Counted from the stretch's first letter, positions 52,065 through 61,817 are shown. The stretch is 64,000 bases of DNA from Hyphomicrobiales bacterium (GCA_016710435.1 JADJVV010000001.1:1200501-1264500), one strand, 5' to 3'. Program-made: numbers and translations. Notes: a model not told the origin generated them from the sequence alone.

Positions 52065-54671
52065 ATGTCGGTGAGCATCGAGCGCTATAACCATCGCACT
52101 GTCGAACCCAAGTGGCAGGCCCACTGGACCGACAACAAGAGCTTTGAGGCCAGCGAGGAACCGGGCCGTCCGAAGTATTACGTCCTGGAGATGTTCCCCT
52201 ATCCGTCGGGACGCATCCATATGGGACACGTCCGTAACTATACCATGGGCGACGTCATCGCCCGCTTCCGCCGCGCCGCCGGCTATAATGTGCTTCATCC
52301 CATGGGCTGGGATGCTTTCGGCATGCCTGCCGAGAATGCAGCCATCGAGCGGGGGGTGCATCCCAAGTCATGGACCTACGAGAACATTGCGGCGATGCGC
52401 AAGCAGCTCAAGTCCATGGGGCTGTCGCTGGACTGGTCCCGCGAGTTCGCCACCTGTGATCCCTCCTACTACCGGCATGAGCAGGCCATGTTCATCGACT
52501 TCATGGAGAAGGGCCTCGTCGAGCGGAAGTCCTCCAAGGTGAACTGGGACCCGGTCGATCACACCGTGCTGGCCAACGAACAGGTGATCGAAGGCCGCGG
52601 CTGGCGCTCAGGAGCGCTGGTGGAGCAGCGCGAACTCTCGCAGTGGTTCCTCAAGATCACGTCCTACTCGCAGGACCTGCTGGAAGCCTTGGACAGTCTT
52701 GGCAACTGGCCTGAGAAGGTCCGCCTCATGCAACGCAACTGGATTGGCCGTTCGGAAGGGCTGCTGTTGCGCTGGCAGATCGAGCTTGCACCGTCTGGCC
52801 ATACCGAACTCGAAATCTATACGACACGGCCCGACACCCTGTTCGGTGCCTCCTTCATGGCAATCGCTGCCGACCATCCGCTTGCAAAGGCTGCATCCGA
52901 AAACAATCCGGAGCTTGCAGCCTTCTGTGAATCGTGCCGGCGCATGGGCACATCAGTTGCCGCGATCGAGACGGCGGAGAAGATGGGCTTCGACACGGGG
53001 ATCGTGGCCACGCATCCGCTCGACCCGTCGTGGAAGGTGCCAGTCTATGTCGCCAACTTCATCCTGATGGACTACGGCACGGGCGCGATTTTCGGCTGCC
53101 CGGCCCATGACCAGCGCGACCTCGATTTCGCCCGCAAGTATGGCCTTCCGGTCACGCAGGTGGTGAGGCCCACGGATGCCGCCGCGGCATCACAGGCGGA
53201 GGCGGATCTGGCCTCTGGCGCGGCCTTTGATGGCGATGGTGTGATGGTCAATTCACGCGTCCTCGACGGCCTGGATCCGGCAGAGGCCTTCAAGGTTGTG
53301 GCCGACAAGTTGGAACAGGAGCGCCTCGCTGGACGGCCAGTGGCTGCGCGCAAGGTGAATTTCCGCCTCCGGGACTGGGGTGTTTCGCGCCAACGTTACT
53401 GGGGCTGCCCCATTCCCGTCATCCATTGCGAGACTTGCGGCATCGTTCCGGTGCCGAAGAAAGACCTCCCCGTCCGCCTGCCTGATGATGTGACATTCGA
53501 CAAGCCGGGGAATCCGCTGGCCCACCATCCCACATGGAAGCACGTGAACTGCCCCAAATGTGGTGGCAAGGCGACGCGCGAGACGGATACGTTCGATACC
53601 TTCATCGACTCATCCTGGTACTATGCCCGGTTCTGCTCACCTCACGCCGATGTGCCCGTTGACGCGGCTGCGGCGAAATACTGGATGGGTGTTGACCAGT
53701 ACATCGGCGGCATCGAGCACGCGATCCTGCATCTTCTCTATTCGCGTTTCTATTCCCGCGCCATGCACGCGACGGGGCATCTGCACATGGATGAGCCTTT
53801 CGCCTCCCTGTTCACGCAGGGCATGGTCGTCCACGAGACCTACAAGACGGTGGCAGGAGAGTGGGTCCTTCCCTCCGACGCGGTCAAGCAGGAGTCGGGC
53901 TGGGTTCACGCGAGGACGGGTGAGCCTCTGGTGACGGGCGGCATCGAGAAGATGTCCAAGTCGAAGAAGAACGTCGTCGATCCTGACATCATCATTGAAT
54001 CCTACGGCGCGGATACCGCACGCTGGTTCATGTTGTCGGATACACCACCCGAGCGCGATATCGAGTGGACCGATGCGGGCGCCGTCGGTGCCTGGAAGTT
54101 CACCCAGCGCCTGTGGCGCATGGTCAACGAAGCGGCGGCGCTGGATGCTGGCGCCGCGCACGACCAGAGCGGCTTGGCCCTGCGCCAGACCAGTCACCGG
54201 ACTGTCGCTGCCGTCACCGACGATCTGATGAACCTGCGCTTCAACCGTGCCATTGCCCGGCTTTACGAGTTGGCGAATGCCGTCGGCACGGCGCTTCAGA
54301 AGTCCACCCGCTCGCCCGGCGAAATTGCATCGCTGCGGGAAGCGGTCGAGACGCTGGTGCTTCTGTTCGCCCCAATGATGCCACATCTGGCTGAAGAATG
54401 CTGGAAGGTACTGGGTCACGCGGTCGCGGTGGTCGATACGCCATGGCCGAAGGCCGACCCGGCCCTGACCGCGCTCACCGAGGTGACGGTGGCAGTCCAG
54501 GTCAACGGCAAGCGCCGCGACGAGATCCGGGTGCCGAAGGGCGCGACACGTGACGTTCTGGAGCCTATGGTGATGGCACTTGAGTCGGTTTCACGAGCCC
54601 TTGACGGCAAGCCCGTGAGCAAGTTCATTGTGGTTCCGGACAGGATTGTGAACATCGTATGCGCCAACTGA
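52065..54671 (+). CDS. leuS: leucyl-tRNA synthetase
   Basis: Class I synthetase of 868 residues. The HIGH-type motif is HMGH at 52-55 (in PYPSGRIHMGHVRNYT), and KMSKSKKN lies near 629-636. The CP1 editing domain is present (LEIYTTRPDTLFGASFMAIA and the GTGAIFGCPAHDQRD segment), then the zinc-binding CETCG. The C-terminal anticodon domain ends VNIVCAN. It overlaps lptE by 13 bases, and holA follows, an order common to alphaproteobacteria. Confidence 0.98.
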   Translation: MSVSIERYNHRTVEPKWQAHWTDNKSFEASEEPGRPKYYVLEMFPYPSGRIHMGHVRNYTMGDVIARFRRAAGYNVLHPMGWDAFGMPAENAAIERGVHPKSWTYENIAAMRKQLKSMGLSLDWSREFATCDPSYYRHEQAMFIDFMEKGLVERKSSKVNWDPVDHTVLANEQVIEGRGWRSGALVEQRELSQWFLKITSYSQDLLEALDSLGNWPEKVRLMQRNWIGRSEGLLLRWQIELAPSGHTELEIYTTRPDTLFGASFMAIAADHPLAKAASENNPELAAFCESCRRMGTSVAAIETAEKMGFDTGIVATHPLDPSWKVPVYVANFILMDYGTGAIFGCPAHDQRDLDFARKYGLPVTQVVRPTDAAAASQAEADLASGAAFDGDGVMVNSRVLDGLDPAEAFKVVADKLEQERLAGRPVAARKVNFRLRDWGVSRQRYWGCPIPVIHCETCGIVPVPKKDLPVRLPDDVTFDKPGNPLAHHPTWKHVNCPKCGGKATRETDTFDTFIDSSWYYARFCSPHADVPVDAAAAKYWMGVDQYIGGIEHAILHLLYSRFYSRAMHATGHLHMDEPFASLFTQGMVVHETYKTVAGEWVLPSDAVKQESGWVHARTGEPLVTGGIEKMSKSKKNVVDPDIIIESYGADTARWFMLSDTPPERDIEWTDAGAVGAWKFTQRLWRMVNEAAALDAGAAHDQSGLALRQTSHRTVAAVTDDLMNLRFNRAIARLYELANAVGTALQKSTRSPGEIASLREAVETLVLLFAPMMPHLAEECWKVLGHAVAVVDTPWPKADPALTALTEVTVAVQVNGKRRDEIRVPKGATRDVLEPMVMALESVSRALDGKPVSKFIVVPDRIVNIVCAN

Positions 54672-55156
54672 TCCCGATTGCCATGCTGGCTGGAATGGCC
54701 ATTGCCCTCGCGGGTTGTGGCTACCGGCCGCTTTATGGCAACAACAACGGGGGTCCGGGTGTCGTTCAGCAGTTGGCCGAGGTTTCCGTCGAGGAGCAGC
54801 GGACCCGCGCCGGTCAGTTGGTGCGCAACGATTTGATTTCGGCCTTTGGCGCTGGCGGCAACCGCTTTCTCCTGAAGATGGCCGTCGTCGAGAAGACGGA
54901 CAGCCTGTCCTCCGTGGATGGCACAACGGTAGACCGCTACCGCTACCGGCTCAACGTGAGCTACCAGTTGGTGGAGGCTGGCACGGGCCGGGCCGTGGCC
55001 GAGGGCAAGAGCTTCACGACTTCTGCCTATGACACAGTGCAGGAGCCGGTGTCCGATCTGCAGGCGGCATCAAACGCCCGCGAACGCGCGGCGCATGAAC
55101 TGGCGCAGGATTTGCGCTTGCGCATTTCGGCCTTCTTTGCCACCCGCGAAGGCTGA
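54659..55156 (+). CDS. lptE: LPS-assembly lipoprotein LptE
   Basis: Outer-membrane plug that works with LptD in lipopolysaccharide export. The 165-residue protein has the lipobox LAGC (Cys 20) followed by GYRPLYG, the hallmark of LptE, then VSVEEQRTRAGQLVRNDLISAF and the YRLNVSYQLVE strand. Starts 13 bases inside the leuS end, so translation is coupled. Found between leuS and holA, the usual location. Confidence 0.92.
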   Translation: MRQLIPIAMLAGMAIALAGCGYRPLYGNNNGGPGVVQQLAEVSVEEQRTRAGQLVRNDLISAFGAGGNRFLLKMAVVEKTDSLSSVDGTTVDRYRYRLNVSYQLVEAGTGRAVAEGKSFTTSAYDTVQEPVSDLQAASNARERAAHELAQDLRLRISAFFATREG

Positions 55157-55165
55157 GCTTTTTCC

Positions 55166-56182
55166 TTGGCCACCGTACGCGAGGCCGAATTGGCGGCGGC
55201 CCTCAAACGGGGCAAGGCCAGCCTGCGGGGCGTCCTGGTCTATGGAAGCGATGAGTCGCGCGTGGCAGGCGTGGTGGAGCAGATTGTCCGTTCCATGGCG
55301 GCAGCGGAAGATGTGACGCGGCTGCAATCCTCTGTCCTCAAGTCGGATCCGGCACTCCTCGATGACGCCCTGCGCGCCCAATCATTCCTGGGTGGCCCGC
55401 AACTGGTGTTGCTGACCGATGTCAGTGACCAGCATGCGAAGGTGATCGAACCAGCCCTTGCCCTGTCTCCCCGTGGAAATTTTCTGCTGCTGCAGGCAGG
55501 AAGCCTCGGCAAGTCTTCCGCCTTGCGTACATTGTGTGAGCGAGCGGCGGATGTTCTGGTCGTTCCGATCTACGAGGATCGGCCATCCGATATCCTGGAG
55601 CTTGTCACGGCACGATTGACGGCGGACGGTTTGCGCATGAACGATGAAGCAGCTGACCGCTTCATGGCCTTGTGTGGAACCGACCGCGCGGTGGCATTGG
55701 GCGAAGCGGAGAAGCTTGCGCTTTACGCCCGCGGGCAGAACGAAATAACGTCCGATGATGTCGTCGCGAGTTGCGGGGACCAGGTGAATTTTGGCATCGA
55801 TGCGTTGATTGATGCGGCACTTGCGGGTGATTCCGTCGCGGCCGACCGGATGATGTATACACTCGACGACAGCGATTGGCGCTCGATCCTCCCGCTCCTG
55901 TCGCTCCATGTGGCGCGGCTGGCAGCCTTGCGCGGAGATGTTGACCGCTTGGGTGGCATCGAGTCAGCGCTGCGCAGTGCGAAGCCTCCGGTGTTCTTTG
56001 CCCGCAAGCAGGCCTTTTCCAATCAGCTTCGCGCCTTTGACAGTGAATCGCTGGTGCGGGCACAGTCGGCAATCGAGAAGACTGTCGAGGACTCGCGCCG
56101 CCATGCCGCATTGGCGAATGAACTGGTCAGCCGTCTTTTCTTTTCGCTTGCCGCCGAGGCGCGCCGCGGATTGCGCGGCTGA
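55166..56182 (+). CDS. holA: DNA polymerase III delta subunit
   Basis: Clamp-loader subunit that opens the sliding clamp. A 338-residue protein with ASLRGVLVYGSDESRVAGVVEQIV, LDDALRAQSFLGGPQLVLLTDVSD, QVNFGIDALIDAALAGDSVAADRMMY and the C-terminal ALANELVSRLFFSLA. The start is TTG at 55166 (MATVREAELAAALKRG); no ATG is near. Its TGA touches the parB stop on the other strand (TGATCA). Confidence 0.93.
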   Translation: MATVREAELAAALKRGKASLRGVLVYGSDESRVAGVVEQIVRSMAAAEDVTRLQSSVLKSDPALLDDALRAQSFLGGPQLVLLTDVSDQHAKVIEPALALSPRGNFLLLQAGSLGKSSALRTLCERAADVLVVPIYEDRPSDILELVTARLTADGLRMNDEAADRFMALCGTDRAVALGEAEKLALYARGQNEITSDDVVASCGDQVNFGIDALIDAALAGDSVAADRMMYTLDDSDWRSILPLLSLHVARLAALRGDVDRLGGIESALRSAKPPVFFARKQAFSNQLRAFDSESLVRAQSAIEKTVEDSRRHAALANELVSRLFFSLAAEARRGLRG

Positions 56183-57043
56183 TCAGTCGAGGGGCCGTGT
56201 CAGCCGCCGGTAGACGTCATCAAGCTGGTCGAAATCCTTGTAGCTGATCACGACCTGCCCGCCCTCTCCCTTGTGACTGATGGAGACCGAGAAGCCCAAG
56301 GCGTCCTTCATGGATTTTTCCATGGCCCGGGTGTCGGCGTCTTTTTCGGCGGCCTTTGCCTTCGTCTTTGGCGTTGTCGTGCGGGTGAGATCTTCGGCCT
56401 GCCGCACGGTCATTCCGAGGCTGATAATCTTCTCCGCCAGTTCGTGCGGGCTGTCCGTGGCCACCAGCGTACGGGCATGTCCGGCCGACAGCGTTCCGTT
56501 TTCAATCAACCCCAGAACAGACTCAGGAAGCGTCTGGAGGCGCAGGGTGTTGGCGATGTGGCTGCGGCTTTTGCCGATCGAGTCGGCGAGCTGCTGCTGG
56601 GTATAGCTATACTGGTCAATGAGCTGCTTGTAGGCGCGGGCCTCTTCCAGAGGATTGAGGTCGGCGCGCTGGACGTTTTCGATGAGCGCGATCTCGAGCG
56701 TTTCGCGGTCATCCAGCTCACGGATCAGCACGGGCACATCATGGATGGCCGCACGCTGGGCTGCGCGCCAGCGGCGTTCGCCCGCCACGATTTCGAATGT
56801 GCCGCTGCCCGCGGGCCTGACGACGATCGGCTGCAGCAGCCCCTTGTCACGCAGGGACTTCGCCAACGTCTCGAGATCATCCTCGGCGAAATGTTTGCGT
56901 GGATTGAGAGGATTGGGCCTGATCATTTCGATCGGCACATGCTTGAGGCTCCGCACGTCGGCAACGACGGTTTCTTCGGCGACATCATCGCCGATCAGTG
57001 CCGCAAGTCCCCGGCCCAGCCGCCGCTTTTGAGCCTGTGTCAT
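56183..57043 (-). CDS. parB: chromosome-partitioning protein ParB
   Basis: CTP-dependent DNA clamp that loads at parS and spreads. The 286-residue protein starts with the ParA-stimulating basic tail (KRRLGRGLAALIGDD), then the CTP motif with GERRWRAA at 88-95 and ENVQRADLNPLEEA. A helix-turn-helix follows (YTQQQLADSIGKSRSHIANTLRL), and the C-terminal dimer domain ends LDDVYRRLTRPLD. ATG at 57043; the 24 upstream codons are not family-like. Two parS sites lie 1.4 and 3.4 kb from it, upstream of the gene. Confidence 0.97.
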   Translation of the reverse strand: MTQAQKRRLGRGLAALIGDDVAEETVVADVRSLKHVPIEMIRPNPLNPRKHFAEDDLETLAKSLRDKGLLQPIVVRPAGSGTFEIVAGERRWRAAQRAAIHDVPVLIRELDDRETLEIALIENVQRADLNPLEEARAYKQLIDQYSYTQQQLADSIGKSRSHIANTLRLQTLPESVLGLIENGTLSAGHARTLVATDSPHELAEKIISLGMTVRQAEDLTRTTTPKTKAKAAEKDADTRAMEKSMKDALGFSVSISHKGEGGQVVISYKDFDQLDDVYRRLTRPLD

Positions 57044-57095
57044 AGGTGTTAAGTCCTCTAATTTCTTTTTATTCTGGTGCACGCATTTCGGCTTT

Positions 57096-57929
57096 TCACG
57101 CCGCCCGCAGTTCACGTTCGCGACGGATCACCTCCGAGGCGAGTTTGATGTAGGCTTGAGAGCCGACACAGTCATGGTCATACAGCAACACCGGACGGCC
57201 ATGGGACGGAGCCTCGCTGACCCGCACATTTCGCGGGATGACGGTCTCGTAGACCTTCTCACCAAGCACGCTGCGCACATCCTGCGCCACCTGCTCCGAG
57301 AGCGAATTGCGCCGGTCATACATCGTGAGCACCACGCCCTGGATGATGAGCTTTGAATTTAGCGTGGCCTTCACGCGCTCGACCGTCTTCAGCAATTGGC
57401 TGAGGCCTTCCAGCGCAAAGAATTCGCATTGCAGCGGCACCAGAATGGCATCGGCCGCGGCCAGCGAGTTGATCGTCAGGAGGTTGAGCGATGGCGGGCA
57501 ATCCACGAGAATGTAGGAGTAGGTCTTGCCCGTGCTTGTCATGCGCTGGATGGCATCCTGCAGGCGGTAGGTCTTGCGGTCAAAATCGGCCAGTTCGAGT
57601 TCGGCTCCCAGCAGGTCGATCGTTGCGGGGACGCACTGAAGGTTGGGAATGCCGCTATCGCGGATGACGTCGGTCAGTTCGGCCTCGCCGATCAGGACGT
57701 GGTAGGACGATTTCTGATTCGGGCTGCGGTGGATGCCGAGCCCGGTGCTGGCGTTACCCTGCGGATCGAGGTCGATCACCAGGACAGTCTCGCCCACGGC
57801 CGCAAGAGCGGTTCCGAGGTTGATGGCAGTCGTGGTCTTGCCTACGCCGCCCTTCTGGTTGGCGATGGCAAGGATCCGCGGGCGGTGCGGGGTGGCGTCT
57901 TCGATCGGCTGGGTGTTGTCTTCAGACAC
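57096..57929 (-). CDS. parA: chromosome-partitioning ATPase ParA
   Basis: Walker-type ATPase that pulls ParB-parS complexes toward the pole. The 277-residue protein has the deviant Walker A KGGVGKTTTAIN (26-37), VIDLDPQGNASTGLG, and VDCPPSLNLLTINSLAAAD (Walker B-type). Start at GTG 57929 with GAGGA nine bases upstream; TTG 57950 is an alternative. It overlaps rsmG by eight bases and parB follows after 52 bases. Confidence 0.97.
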   Translation of the reverse strand: MSEDNTQPIEDATPHRPRILAIANQKGGVGKTTTAINLGTALAAVGETVLVIDLDPQGNASTGLGIHRSPNQKSSYHVLIGEAELTDVIRDSGIPNLQCVPATIDLLGAELELADFDRKTYRLQDAIQRMTSTGKTYSYILVDCPPSLNLLTINSLAAADAILVPLQCEFFALEGLSQLLKTVERVKATLNSKLIIQGVVLTMYDRRNSLSEQVAQDVRSVLGEKVYETVIPRNVRVSEAPSHGRPVLLYDHDCVGSQAYIKLASEVIRRERELRAA

Positions 57930-58545
57930 GTGCGGCTTCCTCAACTTCAAGAATGACAGCTCGCGAATCGGTCAAACTCTGGTGCTTACGGAACCGGATT
58001 CTCCAAGATTTTGCGGCCCGGGTCAATTCGGCGTCGACGTCCTGGCCCTTGTGGAAAAGCCCCGTGGCCCCGGCGGTCAGAAACGGCTCTGCCCAGCCCA
58101 GAAGCACCTCCAGGGGCGCCAAGGCGCGGGCTGTGACGAAGGCCACCTCGGCTACCGTCCCGGTTCCCACCTCTTCCAGACGTTTCAGGTGGACTTTGCC
58201 GGGTGCGGCGCAAACCCGGAGGGCTTCCCTGAGGAAGGCCGCCTTCTTCCCATTGGACTCGTAGAGATGGACTTCCCTGCCGCTTGCAATTGCAAGCGGC
58301 AGGGCCGGAAATCCGCTCCCCGATCCCAGATCGGCAAAGCTTCCCGTCCGGGTGGCCATCAGGGGAAGCAGCTGGAGGCTGTCGAGAACATGCCGGTTCC
58401 ACACCTCCGGAATGGTGGCGGGCGAAATGAGGTTGATGCGTTGCTGCCAGCGGAGCAGCAGGTCCACGAAGGTTGAGATGCGCGTCCATGATTCACGTGA
58501 AACATTGAGACCCTCGGCCACCGCCCAAGCTTCGGCTTCGGTCAT
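57922..58545 (-). CDS. rsmG: 16S rRNA (guanine-N7) methyltransferase RsmG
   Basis: Methylates G527 in 16S rRNA. A 207-residue enzyme with the SAM loop ADLGSGSGFPALPLAI, VHLYESNGKKAAFLREALR and VTARALAPLEVLL. The N-terminal NVSRESW codons coincide with a parS site. ATG at 58545 overlaps the mnmG stop as ATGA. Formerly called gidB. Confidence 0.96.
   Translation of the reverse strand: MTEAEAWAVAEGLNVSRESWTRISTFVDLLLRWQQRINLISPATIPEVWNRHVLDSLQLLPLMATRTGSFADLGSGSGFPALPLAIASGREVHLYESNGKKAAFLREALRVCAAPGKVHLKRLEEVGTGTVAEVAFVTARALAPLEVLLGWAEPFLTAGATGLFHKGQDVDAELTRAAKSWRIRFRKHQSLTDSRAVILEVEEAARV
58489..58504 (+). other. parS: parS site inside rsmG
   Basis: TGATTCACGTGAAACA matches the consensus TGTTTCACGTGAAACA at 15 of 16 bases (the third base differs). 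It lies in the 5' coding part of rsmG, encoding VSRES, and shares the core TTCACGTGAAACAT with the site 2.0 kb away. Confidence 0.85.
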
Positions 58546-60416
58546 TCTTCCGTTCCCGTCCTGCGCCGCTGGGATTTCGAGATGCCGTTCAGGATGCAGA
58601 TGAGTGCGGCCGGGGTCATGCCATCGATCCGGCTGGCTTGGCCCACGGTCTGGGGCCGAACCCGGGTCAGCTTCTGGCGCAATTCCATCGAGAGCCCCGG
58701 GAGCCCATGGAAATCCATGTCCGGAGGTATGGCCTCTTGGTCATCCCGACGAAACAGTTCGATCTCGCGTTTCTGCCGCTCGCCATACCCTGCGTATAAC
58801 GCATCCGCTTCGATGGCCGTGCGCACATGGGACGGCAGGGAATTGAGGTCGGGCCAGATGACGCCCAGGCGATCAAGGCTGACGTCGGGCATGGACAGAA
58901 GCTGGAAGGCCGAGCGGGTCTGGCCATCTTGGTTGACCTTGAGTCCGGCCTTCAAGGCCGCCGCAGAGGTGAGCCTGAGGTCATTGACCATGTCCCGCCC
59001 GCGGCCGATCTGGGCGATGCGGCCGGCGAAGGCGCCCTTGCGTGTGGTGCCGACAAGACCTGCGGAGATACCCTTGGGGGTCAGCCGCTCGTCGGCATTG
59101 TCCGCCCGCAGGCTGAGGCGAAATTCGGCTCGGCTGGTGAACATCCGGTACGGTTCTGAGACCCCCCGCGTCACAAGATCATCGACCATGACGCCGAGGT
59201 ATCCATCGGCCCGGTCGAACGTGACGGGATCGCTGCCGGCGGCGGACCGGGCGGCATTCAGTCCGGCAATCAATCCCTGCGCCGCAGCCTCCTCATAACC
59301 CGTTGTGCCGTTGATCTGCCCCGCCAGATAGAGGCCGGGAACGGATTTGACGGCCAGTGCCCGGTCGAGCTCTCGCGGATCGACGTGATCATATTCGATA
59401 GCATAGCCGTGCCGGATGATGCGGACGTCCGCGAGACCGGGCAGGGTCCGGATGAACGCGTCCTGCACGTCTTCCGGCAGGGAAGTCGAGATGCCGTTGG
59501 GATAGACCGTATCGTCGTCCAGACCTTCCGGTTCGAGGAAGACCTGGTGTTGTTCCTTGTCGGCGAACCGGTGAATCTTGTCTTCAATGGACGGACAGTA
59601 CCTTGGGCCAACTCCCGAGATTTGTCCTGAGTAGAGAGGCGAGCGCCGAATATTCTCCGCAATGATACGATGCGTCTCCGCCGTGGTGTTGGTGATGTGG
59701 CAGGAGACCTGGGGCGTCGTGATTTCGCGGGTGAGGAAGGAAAAGGGCTCGGGTGGTTGGTCGCCCTGCTGTTCTTCGAGTTCCGCCCAGTGAATGCTAC
59801 GGCCGTCGAGGCGGGCAGGGGTACCGGTCTTGAGGCGGCCCAGCGCGAGACCCCAGGACTTCAGCTGTTCCGAAAGACCCCGTGCCGGAGCTTCACCAAC
59901 GCGACCCGCTGGAATTTGTTTCTCGCCGATGTGAATGAGGCCATTGAGGAAGGTGCCGGTTGTCAGCACGACACTGGCACTGGAGAGCTCGCGCCCGTCC
60001 TCAAGGAATACGCCGGTGACGCGGTCATTCATGATTCGAAGTCCGCACGCCGCGCCTTCGATGACCTTCAGATTGTCTTGTTCCTGCATGGCGGCCTGAA
60101 TCGCTTGCCGGTAGAGCTTCCGGTCGGCCTGCGCGCGCGGTCCCCTGACGGCCGGGCCCTTTGAGCGGTTCAGCATGCGGAACTGGATTCCGGCGGCATC
60201 CGTCACGCGTCCCATGAGGCCGTCCAGCGCATCTATTTCGCGGACGAGATGACCTTTGCCCAGTCCGCCAATGGCAGGGTTGCAGGACATCTCGCCAATC
60301 GTTGCGAAGCGATGTGTGAGGAGGGCAGTACGCGCACCGATCCGCGCCGATGCTGCTGCGGCCTCGCAACCTGCGTGTCCGCCACCAATGACAATGACAT
60401 CGAATCTGTTTGTCAT
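58542..60416 (-). CDS. mnmG: tRNA uridine-5-carboxymethylaminomethyl modification enzyme MnmG
   Basis: FAD protein that, with MnmE, builds cmnm5U34 in tRNAs. The 624-residue protein has the dinucleotide loop VIVIGGGHAGCEAAAASARIG, MSCNPAIGGLGKGHLVREIDALDG, AVRGPRAQADRK and ending signature PSHVRTAIEADALYAGYGERQKREIE. ATG at 60416. mnmE lies directly upstream, across a gap of 87 bases that carries parS. Confidence 0.97.
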   Translation of the reverse strand: MTNRFDVIVIGGGHAGCEAAAASARIGARTALLTHRFATIGEMSCNPAIGGLGKGHLVREIDALDGLMGRVTDAAGIQFRMLNRSKGPAVRGPRAQADRKLYRQAIQAAMQEQDNLKVIEGAACGLRIMNDRVTGVFLEDGRELSSASVVLTTGTFLNGLIHIGEKQIPAGRVGEAPARGLSEQLKSWGLALGRLKTGTPARLDGRSIHWAELEEQQGDQPPEPFSFLTREITTPQVSCHITNTTAETHRIIAENIRRSPLYSGQISGVGPRYCPSIEDKIHRFADKEQHQVFLEPEGLDDDTVYPNGISTSLPEDVQDAFIRTLPGLADVRIIRHGYAIEYDHVDPRELDRALAVKSVPGLYLAGQINGTTGYEEAAAQGLIAGLNAARSAAGSDPVTFDRADGYLGVMVDDLVTRGVSEPYRMFTSRAEFRLSLRADNADERLTPKGISAGLVGTTRKGAFAGRIAQIGRGRDMVNDLRLTSAAALKAGLKVNQDGQTRSAFQLLSMPDVSLDRLGVIWPDLNSLPSHVRTAIEADALYAGYGERQKREIELFRRDDQEAIPPDMDFHGLPGLSMELRQKLTRVRPQTVGQASRIDGMTPAALICILNGISKSQRRRTGTEE

Positions 60417-60487
60417 CGAACCGAGGTCCACCTTGTTGAGTCTTGATCCGTTAACGGACCATTTACCATTCGGCGCAAATGCGCTTG

Positions 60488-60503
60488 CGTTTCACGTGAA
60501 ACA
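60488..60503 (+). other. parS: parS site between mnmE and mnmG
   Basis: CGTTTCACGTGAAACA, 15 of 16 to consensus (only the first base differs), in the 87-base gap between mnmE and mnmG. The palindrome GTTTCACGTGAAAC is perfect. It is directly next to the mnmE stop at 60504. Confidence 0.9.
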
Positions 60504-61817
60504 TCATTTGCCAATACAGAAGGCGCTGAAGATCTCACCGAGCACATCCTCGACATTGGCCACACCCGTAATGCCAGCGAGTGCTGCGGCCGCCTTTCGC
60601 ATGTCTTCCGCCATGAACTCAAGCCCCAGTGCCCGCGCCTGCTCCACATGGTGAAGATGATCGAGTGCCGACTGCAGTGCGATCCTGTGGCGCTCGCGCA
60701 CAACTACCGCATCTTGCCCGAGATGGTTTCGCTCACGAATCAAAGTTTCGAGCGCGCGCCGGAATTCCTCCAGCCCTTCTCCCGACTTGACCGAGAGTGG
60801 CCATACCGCGTGGCGGTCCAGACAATGCACGAGATCGACCTTGGTGCAGACCCGAAATTCGGGAGTCCGCGACGGCCTGACTTCGCCTGTCCCACCGGCT
60901 GTCTCCAGCCATACCAGAATATCGGCATCGTCGACCGCCGCACGTGTCCTTCGCATGCCCTCGCGCTCAATCGCGTCGGCGCTGTCCTCGCGCAATCCCG
61001 CCGTATCGGCAATCATCACGGGCAGTCCGCCCAGCACGACCGGTGCTTCCACCACATCCCGCGTGGTTCCCGCCTGTGGCGACACGATCGCAGCGTCACG
61101 TCCGGCCAGCCAATTGAGCAGCGAAGACTTCCCAACGTTTGGTGCGCCAGCCAGTACCACGCGAAGCCCGCGCCTGACCTGCGCCGCGCCGTCGGCCTGA
61201 TCCATGGCTCGCCGGAAAGACCCGGCCAAATCACGCGCAACCACTGCCGCCTCATCTGCGGCGCGCAGCGCAACGTCATCCTCATCGGAAAAATCAATCG
61301 CGGCTTCCACCAGCGCCACAGCCCGCAGCAGTCCTTTGCGCCACCCCTCATAGATGGAACTCGCCTCCCCCAGGAACTGCCGCATTGCAAGCCGGCGTTG
61401 TGCCTCCGTTTCGGACTGAAGGACATCTGACAACCCCTCGACCTGCAAAAGGTCAAGACGGCGGTTCCGGAAGGCACGATGCGTGAAGGCGCCCGGCTCG
61501 GCCGGTCCAAATCCTGGAATATCTCCCAGGGAGGTCAGGACGGCGCGGACCACGGAGGGCGCGCCATGAACGTGAAACTCTGCCATGTCTTCGCCCGTTG
61601 CAGTTCCAGGACCTGGCAGCCACAGGACAAGGGCCTCATCAAGCGTGGCGCCCTCACCATCCCGCAATCGGCGCAACGCGGCCTGACGAGGAGGCGGGGA
61701 GGTTGTCCCAAAATGCGTGAAGACTGAGCCGGCCTCCGGCCCACTGATCCGGATCACCGCCACACCGGCCCTACCAGGACCGGAGGACAAGGCAAAAATG
61801 GTGGCGTCACGGATCAT
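60504..61817 (-). CDS. mnmE: tRNA modification GTPase MnmE
   Basis: Partner of MnmG; a 437-residue GTPase with the folate-binding N-terminus (IFALSSGPGRAGVAVIRISGP), helical middle, G domain with GAPNVGKSSLLNWLAG, the D-x-x-G ADTAGLRED, and the essential C-terminal CIGK. ATG at 61817. The guanine motif is in CTKVDLV, a variant of NKxD. Confidence 0.96.
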   Translation of the reverse strand: MIRDATIFALSSGPGRAGVAVIRISGPEAGSVFTHFGTTSPPPRQAALRRLRDGEGATLDEALVLWLPGPGTATGEDMAEFHVHGAPSVVRAVLTSLGDIPGFGPAEPGAFTHRAFRNRRLDLLQVEGLSDVLQSETEAQRRLAMRQFLGEASSIYEGWRKGLLRAVALVEAAIDFSDEDDVALRAADEAAVVARDLAGSFRRAMDQADGAAQVRRGLRVVLAGAPNVGKSSLLNWLAGRDAAIVSPQAGTTRDVVEAPVVLGGLPVMIADTAGLREDSADAIEREGMRRTRAAVDDADILVWLETAGGTGEVRPSRTPEFRVCTKVDLVHCLDRHAVWPLSVKSGEGLEEFRRALETLIRERNHLGQDAVVVRERHRIALQSALDHLHHVEQARALGLEFMAEDMRKAAAALAGITGVANVEDVLGEIFSAFCIGK

